A DNA stretch of 64,000 nucleotides from NCBI GenBank assembly GCA_017165825.1, contig CM029366.1:34691071-34755070 (forward strand). Reading direction: 5' to 3'. The DNA is from Hepsetus odoe. Taxonomy: Eukaryota; Chordata; Actinopteri; Characiformes; Hepsetidae. Position 1 is the stretch's first letter. The number at the start of each line of letters is the position of its first letter. The notes beneath the pieces are model-generated. The model searched no databases. It was not told the origin of the DNA and saw nothing but the letters and a program-made list of their open reading frames with translations. Below, piece by piece: positions 10,501 to 22,230 of this stretch. A program made the position numbers and the translations under genes.

Positions 10501-13500
10501 GACGGCACCCCAATGGATGTCAGAGGGAGACACGACATGCCTCTGGATCGAAGAGGTCCAGAAAAGGGTATGCTTAGAGTAGGTGAACCAACTCTGAGGG
10601 ACAGGGAGTTCCCTGAACCACCTGAAATCTCAGGAGGATTTAGGGAAGAGAACAAATCGCTCTCAGAGGAGTGGCGAAAGCAAGGCATGAGGGATCATGA
10701 CTCCTTTTCACCAGCAATGAACAGAAACTCTTCCTTCCCCAGAGAAATGAAAGAGCAGTTTATGCCTGGGCACAGCAAAGAAGGTGATTTAGGAGAACCT
10801 TCTCCATTCAAGGAAAGGGAGAGACCATTGGTTGAGTTTCCAGGCAAAGACTGTGGGAACTTGGGTTTCTCTCGAGCAGAAAGGGAGGTTCCTAGCGCCC
10901 AAATCTGGGACAAGAATGTTCCTGCTGATTTCCCAGGCAGAGATCCTCCTCATCATGTTCAGAAACCACCACTCTTGCCATTGGATCCCCCAGTAAATAC
11001 CCCAAGTAGAGACAGTGATGGTAAACGCTGGTCAAGGGAAAGAGATGAAAAACCTGACAGCTCCATACCATCAGGTGGCCGACGTTCATTCTTTCCAGAA
11101 AAAAGCCTGTCGAACCAAGAGAGTCGCTTCTCCGCTGATCAAGGAACTTTCAAGGGACCCAAGGACATTCCTCTTGACCAGGGGCCAAAGAAAGGGAACC
11201 TGATCCCTGGAACCAAGGAACCTCAGAGTAATCGAGGAGAGAAACAAGACCAGGACTATCGAGACATAGATTACAGGACCAGTTCTGGACGGAAGTATGA
11301 CTATATACTTGGGGATCTTCCAGGTCCTGAAAAGAACCTGAAAGAATCTAAATTGCCTCAAACCGAAAGACCAAGTGACTCGGGTTCCCAGGTCAGAAAA
11401 TCAACCTGTAATGTCTCAGAGCTTTAGAGTAGTTATTTGTTCGTGTTTTTCTTTTTTAAATGTACCATGAACTACTAGGAAAGTAATATTTTAGAAATGT
11501 AATTGTCCACATAGGCTTGACATTTTGTTTTCAGTATTTTGAACAAATTTATATTAAATAGTTCAGAAATTCACCGTAGTTAGAAATGTTTGCTTGCAAA
11601 CACTTTTTAAACGATTTTGTGACTTCTTCAATAAAGGACCAGGATTACAGGAGTTCTGGTGTTCAGGACAAGGTTTCAACTACTATTGCTATCTCTGGAA
11701 TTCCCAAAACTGCTACAATGCAGCAGGTAGGACTTACTGGTAAATGTCGCAGCGTGGTTCTAAATGAAATCTTTTTTCATGTTTTTCACGGTTGCTTTTT
11801 GGGCCAGTGTACCACGTCGTTCTTCATTTCTGACGAATAACTTTGTCCCAGATCCTGGATGCCTTTGCTGTTCGTGACGGAGTGCCGATGCAGGGCATGA
11901 AGATACGGAATGTTGTTCCAGGTGAGATTGTTTTTCTCAGATTCAAAACTTCCACAACATTCGCAGCATTTCGCTTTTTCGCTACTCAAGTCCTTCACTC
12001 GTTCGGGTTCTTTGTTCACTGTGGGTTGTGTGTTGTTTTGTTTGTTTGTTTTTTTTGCGCCTTGTTTCAACACAATGTTTAGACAGAGCTGATTGGAATT
12101 GCGAACATTCTAAAGGGTTTCTTGTTAAAACTATTGTCTCCCCGTCCCTCATCCTTTGTGTTCTTGTGCTGCAACTTGTGCGGTACCTGTCATGTTAAAT
12201 TGCCTTGTGGGTTAAGCAGATCTTCCAGGAACATTGCTGAGACTGTCCTAACATTGTTCCCTTCATAAATAGCTCCTTTTATTGTTGACAAAACAGCAGC
12301 AAACTACCTTTTTTTTTTTTTTTTTTTTTTGGATACGGTTTAGATGATCGTTAAAATGACCACTTAACTTGGGTAGTGTTTTTACAGGCTTTACTGCAGT
12401 CAGTAGAAATCCTTCATACATCACGACTCAGGCACTTCCCTCACTCACAGCATTACGAACTCAAATGTTGGGTATCACTCAGATTTTTGGAAGAATGGCC
12501 TTGTGATTATCGAAAGCCAAATACTTTCGCAGTTCCAGTGGACGCCATGAAATGTATGATCTATAACAATGACTCGCTGTTTTTGTTTTTTTTTGTTTTT
12601 TTCTTTCTTTCACGGTTCTCCTTTTGACTGGCATTCACTAACGCAAACCCATTTGTATTTCAAATGCTGTCCCCAGGTTACAGCTACGATACGGCCTATG
12701 TGGAGTTTTTAAACCTCGAGGATGCTGTCCACTTCATGGAGTCCAACCAGGTGGCCCATCCTTGTCCGTCTACAGCTGCTGTGTCTTCAAAGGAAGAAGG
12801 CTTGGGCTGGGGCGGGGCCAAGGGTGGGATGGGTGTTTGACAGCTAATTGGATAGGAAGGGGAAATCATATATATCGCTATATAGGAGTTTGTTTATTTA
12901 TTTATTTAATTTTTCTTGTTAAGAGGTCCTTCATTCTCTCCAAAAAATCAGAACATTATTTGCGGTCTGAAAACAAAACACTGGTTTGATGTAGTTTTGT
13001 CAGTAGATTTTTAACACATGGAGACCAAATATCTGCACTTCAAAGCATTTCCACAAGTGGTTATGTAGGAGAGGAATTTGGTTCTTAATACTTCATAATC
13101 TTCTATTTCATTCACTTCTCAGTAGTTTTTGCCAAATGTTATCAAATGGATTTAGACCTTTTAGTGGGAGTAAAGGAAACTGGGTTCTGAAAAGTGGATC
13201 ATTTTTCCAGCACCAGGTTCCAGTCTGTTTTTTAACGTTCGGTTTAAATCCTGGCGAGGTAACAGGTTGATGCGGTATGTGCGCTAATTTCCTTCTTTTT
13301 GCGGCGGTTCTGTCCACACTTGCAGTCGTTTACTGCTTTCCTTCTCTCCGTGGTGCTGTGGTCCCACTCTTTCTCTACATATCCTCCAGCTTTAAAATAT
13401 CCACTCTCAACCAGCACTATCTGTATCTACAGTATCTGCACTTCAGACATTGTGGTGATGCAGGCCTGTATGAACACGGCCTCTGTTTTCCGGTTCTCCT

Positions 13501-16500
13501 TGAACTCCATCACCATCAGACCTCTAAAGGCTTATCTCTTGTGTTTTACTTCCCCCTCTTCCAATCTCCTAAAAATCTTTCGGACCACAAGAGTTTCTGT
13601 TCTTCTAGATATGATCTTCAGTTGGAGCTTCTGTGCTTTGTGATGTACTGGAAACGCATCAGTTTCACATTTGAGTCTTTTTATTATTATTTTTTTTATA
13701 ATGCAGAGTCTTTTTGTTTTGTTTTTATTATTATTAAAGCCCTCCTTAATTAAAACTTGACCTGTTGGGCTGTTGGAGCAGCTGGATTGGAGATCGGTGA
13801 TAAACGCTAAGAGGTTCTGTGGTTATGCTGAAACAGACGTGCTGCTGATTTATTCTCTGCTTGTTTCATTTTTCTTGCTTGGTGTTGATGTTCTACAACG
13901 ACAAAGGCTTAATTTAGGAGTTGCCGTAAAAGATGGTGTGACTTCTGTGATAAAAGGAAAGTCAGTGGTTTATGATCTGCGCTCAGGTAATGAGATTCCT
14001 GTTTCTTTTGTATCAGTTTTCCTTTCATGCGGCTTTGTTTGGCTGCCTCCTTCCCATTTTGAGACTGTGCTATTTTATTTATTTATTTATTTTTTTTTGG
14101 CAACCCTGGAGTTTTATAACGAAACTGTCTGAATGATGAAGGTTGTTAGATATTTCCAGACTTTTGAGGTCGGTTTCTGCTTGTGACTCTTGAGGTCAGT
14201 TTATTTGCTAGGTCAGGTCCTTCTCAAACGCGCAAAACAACAAAGGTGTTTCTTCAGGACAAAGATTCTGTAAATCAGACATCTCAGAATGTGGAAGAGT
14301 ATGAAACAGGAGTGTGCTCCTGGTGTGGTTTATTCTTTTATGTGAAGGGGTTCTGAAAGCATGGACATGTTGGAAATGGCTGAGGATCTTGTGGCAGAAT
14401 CAGGGGTGGCTATTGTCTAAAGTTGTCCTTTTCACACACGTAGCACGGGCAGGTGCTGGAAGAACTCTGCTTTAGGTGAGGTCTGGGTAGTCTTGCACGA
14501 AACGGGACTTGTGCTCGTGCCACCTCCAGTTTCTTCAGTCTGGCAGTTTTGGTGTCGGCCAGAAGCTCCCAAATCTCATCGTTTCTCCAGGTAGACATTT
14601 TTTGTATAAATGAGATTCTTCTACTTTTTGTTTTGCTCCAGTTGCACAATATCTTGGTGGCCACTCGCCGACCTGCTCCGTTCACAAACGGACTCGGACA
14701 TCGGACCGGTGTTTGTGGGGGCTGGAGGGATAAAGCCTGTTCTCCATTTAAAGCTCCTCAGGGTGGACATCTAGAACCGTTCACGATTATAATTCATGTG
14801 TTCAGGCTTACGTTTCTTTGAACTGAGTTGGAAGTTCTCATCCTGAAGGTCTAGTTTATTCCTGAAATATCCTCCCAGTGTCTCCAGAAGTCTGTAGCTC
14901 ATCGGCGTTAGTTCATGTGCGGACACTACATAAACGGAGTGCTTTAAGATTAAGACTTGAGTACTAATTCAGGATCTGATGGAAAGGGTTGGATTTGTAA
15001 TGGCTGCTTGTTTGACAGTGAAATAAATCTACTCAAACCTGGTCGAGCAATAATCTGATGGCTAATTTATTAATCAATTGATTAATAAAAAGCTGTGCTG
15101 TTTCTTCAGGTCAGTTTTCAGGAAATCTTGTGGCTTTTGATTTAATCTAAGGATGCAGTTTAGATGTCCTGGGTTTTAAAAACATGGGTATATGTCTCTT
15201 CCCTTTCTTAGTTCTTGGCCAAAGGAAGTAATTCCCTCAGTTAAAGACCAGAATATGAACCAAAGATGTCAACTGTGTTCAAATTGTTAAAGCAAAGGAT
15301 GAAATTTCTTTTTCCTCATCGAGGATGCGCAGGATTGCCCTTTCTAGAACAATGTATGCCACCATTTCTTGGGATATAATGCTGGATTATCCCTGATCAT
15401 CTCGTTATTTTAGTGGGAAACTTCAGAGGAAGAATCTTAAACTCTAACAGTCAACAAGCTTGAGGCTGGGTACTTAAAGGTAGTCCTTTCTTAAAAAAAA
15501 AATGTAAAGTCGGATAGGGTCTGTTATCTGCAGGTGAATTGTTTGTCACACTCCGTCCCAACAACCTTTTTAAGTCTGTGAGGCTTTTGGTCTGATGTTT
15601 CCCACGTCTTATACTTCCAGCTGTTATCTCCTCAACTTGCAGAGCTGCCTTCCTGCCTTCTGTCCACTCAGTTAGGGTTTCCCCAGACCACTCTGTCCTC
15701 CTGAAAGAGTTTACATTTACGGAATTTATCAGACGCTCTTCTCCAGAGAGATGTCCATGTCCTGATTACAGGGACAGTCCCCCCTGGAGACACTCAGGGT
15801 TCAGGGTCTCAGGGTGGTAGTGCTGGAGGTGGGATTCGAACCTGGGACCTCTTGAGCCACAGGTCCATAGACCAGCACCCTACCACTAGACCACTGCCAG
15901 CACCCATATTTGATCTCTCCGCCGGTCAGACAGATATTAGGAAACTAAGATTCTCGCTCATGATGCTGGTACTAAAATGGAGGAGAGTTTTAAAACCAGC
16001 TCTAAACCTGTCAAACTCTTATCGCTTTCATAATGCGTTCATACACATGGCTTCAGTAGAGCTTGACCCAGGGCATTCTGGGACATTAAAAATTAGTGTC
16101 TGTAATCACAGATGAGATGCTGACCGTCTCCCTTTTTTCCAGGGCTCTGTTAAAGTGGGTAGTAAGTCTGCTCTCTTGAAGTACATTCAGCCTGACAGAA
16201 GTGTGAAAGAACAGGTAAGGCCCACCCGGGTGCTAATCTAACAGCTTCCTTGCTGCTGCTTGTGCTTAAGTTCAGGTCAGAGATTTACCTTAGTTAATTA
16301 AACGTCTTCTTTCCTTAGCAGCAACAGGAGATGCCACCTAAACCCATGCTGTCCATTCAGGACGGCCTGCTGCCATGTCCAGTTTCACTTAAACCCCCAA
16401 ATGTGAAGGAGGAGGGAGATTCCAAGCATCTAAACGAACCTCCTTCTCCGCCTGTGTGGCAGAGAAGTTCCACCTTGACTCCGGAGGCCTGGCAGCAGCA

Positions 16501-18048
16501 GGTCGATCAGCAGCTGAAGGAGCAGGAGGTGGAGAAGCAGCCTGAGGATTGGTTCACCCAGAGAGCACCACGGCACAACCTCCAACACTCAGACCCCGTC
16601 TTCAAGGAGAGCAAGAGTGAGCGGACACTTTCCGTCCTCTCAACAGAAAAGTGTTGTACATTCAAGATTTGTTGTCCTCTTGTCCGGTGCACAAGGACAT
16701 ACGCATTCAAATTCTTCTTTGAACGTCTTCACTCAGACCATGCATGAATTATGGAGGCAGGAAGTGAAGACAGCATCAGTAAAGTGAAGATGCAAAAAGA
16801 GAAAGACTTAGATTATTTTATTTTGATTGGTTTTGCATTTGATTCATTTTTACATGATTTTATTTTAGTTTATGCTCATTACATTCCTCTCTTCTGTGGA
16901 TTCCATAAAGAGTCTTTTTAGTTTGCAGAGAGCGATTCAGGACACGTTGAACTGCAGGTTGTAAAATAACTGTGAGACAAACTCCTTTTCTATTGGATCT
17001 TGATCTTGATGTAATCCCAGCCAGTGTTCATTTACTAAGGAGTGTGTATCTGAAATTGACCAGGGTTGTGGTTTCAGCTTTCTGGTAAAGCTTATTTCTC
17101 TGTATTTTTATTAAGATGCTGCTCTTTTCCTTTGTCTTCTCAGCGATGATCATTAAGAACGTGCTTCCCACCACCACCGTGGAGACGATCCTAAAAGCGC
17201 TGGATCCTTTCGCTTATCTTGATGAACGCAACGTCCGTCTGGTCAAAGGAAAGGCCCCGGGATCCAAGTGCTTCTGCTTCGTTGATATGGACTCACATGA
17301 AGTGAGGAGATGCTCTTGTTTCCTGTATATTTTCTCTTTTTGGTCGGATCCATGTTTAAGGTGTGAAAGTTTGTCAATGAATCTGTCATGTTTCTGATAC
17401 ACTAATGCTCATGGTGTCGTCGTCCTTCCCTCCTTCAGCATGTGACCCGACTGGTAGAGCTCTTGACGAAACCTCGTCCAATTATGATTGACGGAGTCCG
17501 AGTGTATGCTGAGGTCGCCAAGCCTCTAAAGAATCAAAAGTGAGTCCAGACCAACAACAGAACCACAAACAAACTTCATTCGGTCATGTCTGTTCTTAAC
17601 TTTCTCTTTAATGATGTGCTGAATGTTCTGCAGCTATCGGAGGGACTTCGATAAATCCAACACTTCTCTCCTTGGTTTTCCACCTGAAATCATGGAGGTC
17701 AGTAACCTGATTATCATGATGCTCAATGTTAATAAAGACCATTATTCCTTTACGTTACTGTTAAATCTTCAAATCGTTTTCGGCCTTCAGCAACAGCAGT
17801 TCTACCCCCAGCCTTCTCACACAGCCTCAGGTGTTCTACCTGCCATGCAGGGTAAGTAAAATAGAAACGTAGATTTTCTTTAAAAACCCACTAAAAGACT
17901 CGTTTTCACCCATTTATGTTTATGTAGTGGTGTCAGTTCACAGCCTCTGGTTAAAAAGATGTCGTCATTATTATTGAAGACTTCCAAATAGAACTCGTTA
18001 GTATTGGAGAATTGAGGATCAAGTGAAAATTCCAGTGGTGTGGTGGTG

Positions 18049-18082
<34 letters not shown>

Positions 18083-20661
18083 ATATATTTTGAAATGATT
18101 TTTGCACACAGTCCACACACCTGGAAATGATACGGCCTTGGCTTCAGCGGCCTTGCAGAGCTCGAGTTTAACCCAAGTGAGTTCATTTTCTGTAAAAATC
18201 ACTTCTTTATTCCTGACGTACAGAGCTGGTGTTTGACCCTGTGTGTGATCAGACTCCGTGTCCTGTGCAGGCCGCGTTGTACTCGGAAACTCCGGCTCTG
18301 GAGCCCTCGGCCCCGGTTCCTCAGCACCAGCCTGCACCTGCTGCCGAAGCCGTGCCTGCCGAGCCGGCGGGACACTACAGCTATGGTAACGTCCTTTAAA
18401 GATCAACAGGAGTTCTCGCTCACTCAGCCACTCCTTTTTTGAGCAGCTTGTGCTGATTAGGTTCTAGAGTCTTTCCTCTGGGGGCTCCAGTGCAGTTCAG
18501 AAAGGTTAAGGCTTCGTTAGTGTCCCTCCACAGTGTCTGATTTCTCATTATACCTTATTCTCAGCCATTTAAATTTGCTTGTGAGGGTTTGGTATTGGTT
18601 GATTTCTTGCTGGTTAATGTGATGTTTCAGAAATCGATTCTCTTGTGATTTGCTCTCAGATTCAGACACTCCTGATTTGTCCGCCTTCCTGTACGATGCT
18701 ACATCCGGATTCTACTACGATCCGCAGACCACACTGTACTATGACCCCAACTCCAGAGTGTGTAAAATGGCTTCAGTTATAGAAATAATGCTAAGACTTC
18801 GGCATGAGCAGAGCTCGTGGCCTCTTGGAGGGTTAATTATTCAATATTAGCCTTTTTTTTAAATTTCTGCCAGTTTTACAGTGTTAACCACCTGGTTTGT
18901 GTGTGCAGTATTTCTACAATGCTCAGACTCAGCAGTACCTGTACTGGGACAGCAGCACTAAGACCTACATACCAGTGGAAGGGTCCAGCGTAGAAGCTCA
19001 GGATCTGAATGCACAGGCTGTTCCAGCAGAGGCGCCTGCCGAAGCTACGTCCTCTTCAGCCACGCCTGTGGTTGAGGAGATAAAGGTGACTCCAGAGGGA
19101 GCACCAGAGCGGAAAGAGGATGAGGATGCAGCCCCTCGTCCTGAAAAGAAAGAGAAGGAAGATAAACCTCGGAGCTTGGCAGCATTCAAGGTGTGTTTCT
19201 GTCTGAGTTTATATTTTTCTGAAGGTGTTTGTTAGCATCTAAAAATCTGACAATGCAAAGGTTTTGCAATTACAAAATTGGGTGCTGACAGATTATGAAA
19301 GACATGGAGCGCTGGGCCAAAATCCAGAACCGCCAGAAGGAAACGGTTCGTGCTCCTTCTCCTGTTCTCAAGAGCGGATCGGAAGACAAGAAGGTCTCCA
19401 AGGCAGCCGATGCAGCTTTTGCTGTCTTTGAGAGGAAGGTTGGGGGCTTGTTTTCTCCGTTTGGAAACTAAATGAAGTTTTTTTTTTTTTAACAGCGGTC
19501 TCATCAGTCATTTCACCTCATTATCAACCCTACTCCCCACAGGCCACAGGAGCAGACGACCTGTTCAAAAAGCCCCTCGCTCCTCCAAGGAAAGACGAAA
19601 AAGGATCAAAGGTACGTTTTTAACACTCGAGCACATCATCCTGACAGGTTCGCACTTCAGCTTCTGGAAAAAACAACTTTTTTAAATATCAAAGTTTAAA
19701 TCCTGACTTCGTTTTCTCGTCTTCTCAGAGGCCCATGGGCTCGCTGGGGATGCTGGCAACTGACTATGCAGCAGGCAGCGACGAGGAGGAAGAGGACAAG
19801 CAGGAGAAGCACGATACATCGCTGCCTTCCAAGAGCCAGCCACAGTCCGAGGAGAAAGAAGACCGACTGACCGACTGGAAAAAGATGGCTTGTCTCCTGT
19901 GCAGGAGACAGTTTCCCAACAAAGACGCCCTGATTCGCCACCAGCAGCTCTCAGACCTACACAAGGTTCTCCTGCAGCAAAATCTTCAACATTCTTTAAT
20001 AAACAATGAGTAACTTTTTCCTTTGGCTTATCTGTTCTCTTTTTTGTGATAGCAAAATATGGAGATACACATGAAGATTAAGAAGTCCAAGAAAGAACTT
20101 GAAGCTTTAGAAAATCAGGAGAAAGAGGTAAACCCCTCGTCTGACACTGCAGCTCATGTTCGTTCCTGTTTATCTTCTCCTTCACTTCAATCTTCTAAAA
20201 CACCAATAATGCTGATGAGCTGATTTTGTCTGATTGTAATTGGTGCTTCAGCTGCATATGAAAGAGACGAACAGCCCACCTGAAGCAAAAAGGAGAAAAC
20301 AGAACTGGGGGAACAGTTCCAGGTAGACTTCAATGTCTTCCAGGTTTCAAAAGTAGTAAATGGTTTTTCCTGCGTGATGTAATCGATATTGCTTGGTGGA
20401 GGGCTTCGATTAACCTCGCTGTTCTTCTAGGGACTCGCAGAAAGTTGGAGAAAGACCAGGTTTAGGGCTGGAGACCACAGAGGTGAGCAGTTGGCCTTCA
20501 GTGCAGAAAGTGAAAGTGTTTGTCTGTCCTTGTCCTTTATTTTTCTCTCTCTTGCTCGCTCTCCACAGTGGAAGAAGAAAGAACCGGTTGTCTGGAACTC
20601 GGCCACGTACAAGCAGGCTGTGCGGAAGGCGATGTTTGCTCGTTTTAAGGAGCTCGAGTGA
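7547..20661 (+). CDS. rbm6: RNA-binding motif protein 6 (22 coding exons reconstructed)
   Basis: Exons: 7547-7593, 9813-11391, 11637-11726, 11852-11921, 12677-12750, 16143-16214, 16319-16616, 17144-17301, 17439-17539, 17634-17697, 17791-17851, 18112-18176, 18271-18385, 18660-18757, 18909-19190, 19292-19438, 19543-19611, 19729-19965, 20053-20127, 20252-20322, 20431-20482 and 20569-20661 (stop TGA). All borders are GT-AG and phases match, giving 3918 nt and 1305 aa. The start MWNGSRSGPRGG resembles mammalian RBM6. Residues 16-542 are an R/D/M-rich region of degenerate FRGRD/PMDMRR repeats. RRM1 is at about 550-644 and RRM2 at about 744-830 (TMIIKNVLP, KCFCFVDMDSH). The OCRE domain is at about 938-986 (SGFYYDPQTTLYYDPNS, YFYNAQTQQYLYWD). 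KDMERWAK is near 1061. A C2H2 finger lies at about 1180-1209 (CLLCRRQFPNKDALIRH). The end is KQAVRKAMFARFKELE. The RBM5/6/10 family are nuclear splicing regulators. The RanBP2 zinc finger is absent, and only ERPGLGLE remains of the G-patch. RBM5 was considered, but the N-terminus and RRM1 favour RBM6. Confidence 0.92.
7986..8183 (+). repeat. SINE family A in rbm6 intron 2
   Basis: Head GGTGGTGGTCTAGTGGTAGG, B-box-like GGTTGGAATCC (one change), body and tail GAGCATCTGATAAATGCTG are all present. It is diverged. It sits next to a repeat whose end is an inverted copy of the same tail (8201 onward). Confidence 0.8.
8201..8880. repeat. Unclassified teleost-type interspersed repeat sharing the SINE-A tail
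   Basis: It opens with CATTTACAGCATTTAGCAGA, the reverse complement of the family-A SINE tail. It continues with text such as GGGAGTTCGTTCCACCACTG and GAGCAGCCACCGGGAGCCAG that I recognise as a repeat common in fish genomes. It has no open reading frame of substance, and I cannot assign a class. It lies in rbm6 intron 2. Confidence 0.5.
8881..9812 (+). other. rbm6: 3' part of rbm6 intron 2 (non-coding)
   Basis: I see no exon. A tRNA-like fragment GTGGTAGTCTAGTGGCAG near 9577-9594 may be a remnant of a SINE-A head. The acceptor TCTTCACAG ends at 9812. Confidence 0.4.
12751..16142 (+). other. rbm6: Large rbm6 intron between the two RRM1 half-exons (non-coding)
   Basis: The donor GTGGCC is unusual. 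The acceptor TTTTTTCCAG is strong. The intron is 3.4 kb and contains a minus-strand SINE-A (15711-15905). I checked it for a RanBP2 zinc-finger exon (W-x-C-x2-4-C ... C-x2-C) and found none. A minus-strand stretch encoding MSTWRNDEIWELLAD near 14550-14600 faintly resembles the Myb-like protein of fish Harbinger elements. Confidence 0.5.
15711..15905 (-). repeat. SINE family A, antisense in rbm6 intron
   Basis: Reverse complement of tail (ATTTACGGAATTTATCAGAC), body (GGGACAGTCC), B-box (GGATTCGAACC on +) and head (CTACCACTAGACCA). Confidence 0.85.
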
Positions 20662-21001
20662 TTTCCATAGAGCGAGAGGAGGAAATAAAAATAGACACGC
20701 ACTCTCGTTTATTTTTAACGGCAGCTCCTTCCAGACTTTATTCTGAATGCTCAAAGTCCGTTTCTGGTGAATCACATGACTGATCTGTGTTGCGATCGTG
20801 TGCCTCTAATTGACCTTTGTTTTCTCCCCCCCCCCCCGTTTGTGCTGTACAGGCTCTATTTGTAGCTCTATTGTTCAGGGCTTTTTAACACTTTTACTTT
20901 GTTTACTCAATCTCAAGATTTTTTTTTTTTTTTGCCAAAATGATGGGTTGAGTGTTTCCAGTTCACACATTCACCCCATCTGTGGTCCCAGAGTCAATAA
21001 A
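20662..21001 (+). other. rbm6: rbm6 3' UTR with two polyadenylation signals
   Basis: AATAAA at 20684-20689 is only 23 nt past the stop. A second AATAAA at 20996-21001, followed by CTGTCTGTGTGACTG, has the better downstream GU-rich element and is the likelier end. C-rich and T-rich homopolymer runs lie between them. Confidence 0.65.
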
Positions 21002-22003
21002 CTGTCTGTGTGACTGCTATCGCCTCGCCATCGGCTCATCTCGGTGTTGTTGTCTGACTCATCATTTCATTTTTATAGAGCACATGAAACCTGGACCTAA
21101 ACGGTGGGGTGTGTTCAGGTGTGTGTTTGGCAGGTGGACAGTGGCTTATTGTGAGGTCTGCTTGAACTCTAATATAAATTGATGGGGCAAATGTTTTGGG
21201 ACAGGTTGCCTGTGTGTTTGTGGACGCACTGATACGTTTGGCCAGATGGATACCTCTGCAGCTTCCCCTGTAGGTGGCAGTATAGAGTTTTAATGCTGGG
21301 CTCCGGCTTCCTGCGTTTATCTGTGAACTGAACATTATAGTGATGTAGGGACTTGGTACTAGATCACTAACACTGAACCCCAGCTGTGGAAACGGAGAAA
21401 CTAAACTGTTCTGTGGCTTAAAGAAGATATTAAAGTACAGCTGCACGGAGTATGTTAATAATGGCCCCCTGCAGCTCTACATTCATGTATAAAGGAGCAC
21501 TGATGATCTTTGGGAGCTTCAGTAGTCATGTTTCGAGCAGGTGCTCAGGTTCCCTGATGATGGAGGTTGGAGGGCAGAGGACCAGTAACCTGCTACAGCA
21601 GGTCCGTGAAGTACAGAGGTGATGGACAGGTAATCAATCACCTGAACCTGTTCAGGCTGAATGAGAATGAAAGCAGAAGTGAGGGCGAGGTTCTGGCCAT
21701 AGTGGGGTTGGATCAGGCTGGGACAGATTGGGTTAGGTTCTACTGAGCTGGGTTGGGTCAGCCTCAATTTTAGTTGCTTGGTTGAAGAGAAAAAAAAAAA
21801 GTTTCCGATACAGTTACAGCATCATGGCTGTAGCCTCAATATACTTTAATGTCCATTTATTCTAACAGCTCACATGTGAAAAGAGATGATTAGTAAGGAT
21901 AGCCTCACAGAGAAGAAACAAAAAGGATAAATGTTTCTCATAGTAAATAAAACACAAGGTTTAAAATATGAGATAAAAGTAGAGGTACTAAAGATCTAAT
22001 CTA
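21002..22003. other. Intergenic DNA downstream of rbm6
   Basis: No coding signal or recognisable repeat is seen apart from the listed CTCF-like motif and short homopolymers. Confidence 0.4.
21267..21280 (+). promoter_or_regulatory. CTCF-like motif (one mismatch)
   Basis: CCTGTAGGTGGCAG matches the CTCF core CCASYAGRKGGCRS except at position 3. It lies about 270 bp past the rbm6 3' end. This is motif evidence only. Confidence 0.3.
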
Positions 22004-22197
22004 GGGTGATGGTGGGTTCTTGTCTATGGACCTGTGGATCAAGAGGTCCCAGGTTCAATCCCACCTCCAGCACTACCACCACTGGGTCCCTGAGACCCTC
22101 AACCCTGAGGGTCTCCAGGAGGGACTGTCCCTGTAATCAGGACATGGAGGTCTCTCAGGATAAGAGCGTCTGATAAATGCGGTAAATGTAAATGTAA
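22004..22197 (+). repeat. SINE family A, A-box region deleted
   Basis: It begins GGGTGATGGTGGGTTCTTG, so the usual GGTCTAGTGG A-box segment is missing. B-box-like GGTTCAATCC, body and tail GATAAGAGCGTCTGATAAAT are present. Confidence 0.8.
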
Positions 22198-22216
22198 TCT
22201 GCATGATTTGCTGGTT

Positions 22217-22230
22217 CCACCAGGGGGCAG
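22217..22230 (+). promoter_or_regulatory. CTCF-like motif (full consensus match)
   Basis: CCACCAGGGGGCAG fits CCASYAGRKGGCRS at every position. It is just past a SINE-A copy. Binding cannot be shown from sequence. Confidence 0.4.

Noticed and set aside
12376..12627. Possible extra rbm6 exon following a TTTTTACAG acceptor
   Set aside because: Adding it would break RRM1. The exons 11852-11921 and 12677-12750 join in phase and match the RRM.
13277..13753. 158-codon + strand frame in the large rbm6 intron
   Set aside because: It has hydrophobic, biased composition with no family signature. It lies inside an intron whose flanking exons join in phase without it.
14410..14685. Minus-strand frame with MSTWRNDEIWELLAD in the rbm6 intron
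   Set aside because: It recalls the start of Myb-like proteins of fish Harbinger elements, but the likeness ends after about 15 residues. It is too weak to annotate as an element.
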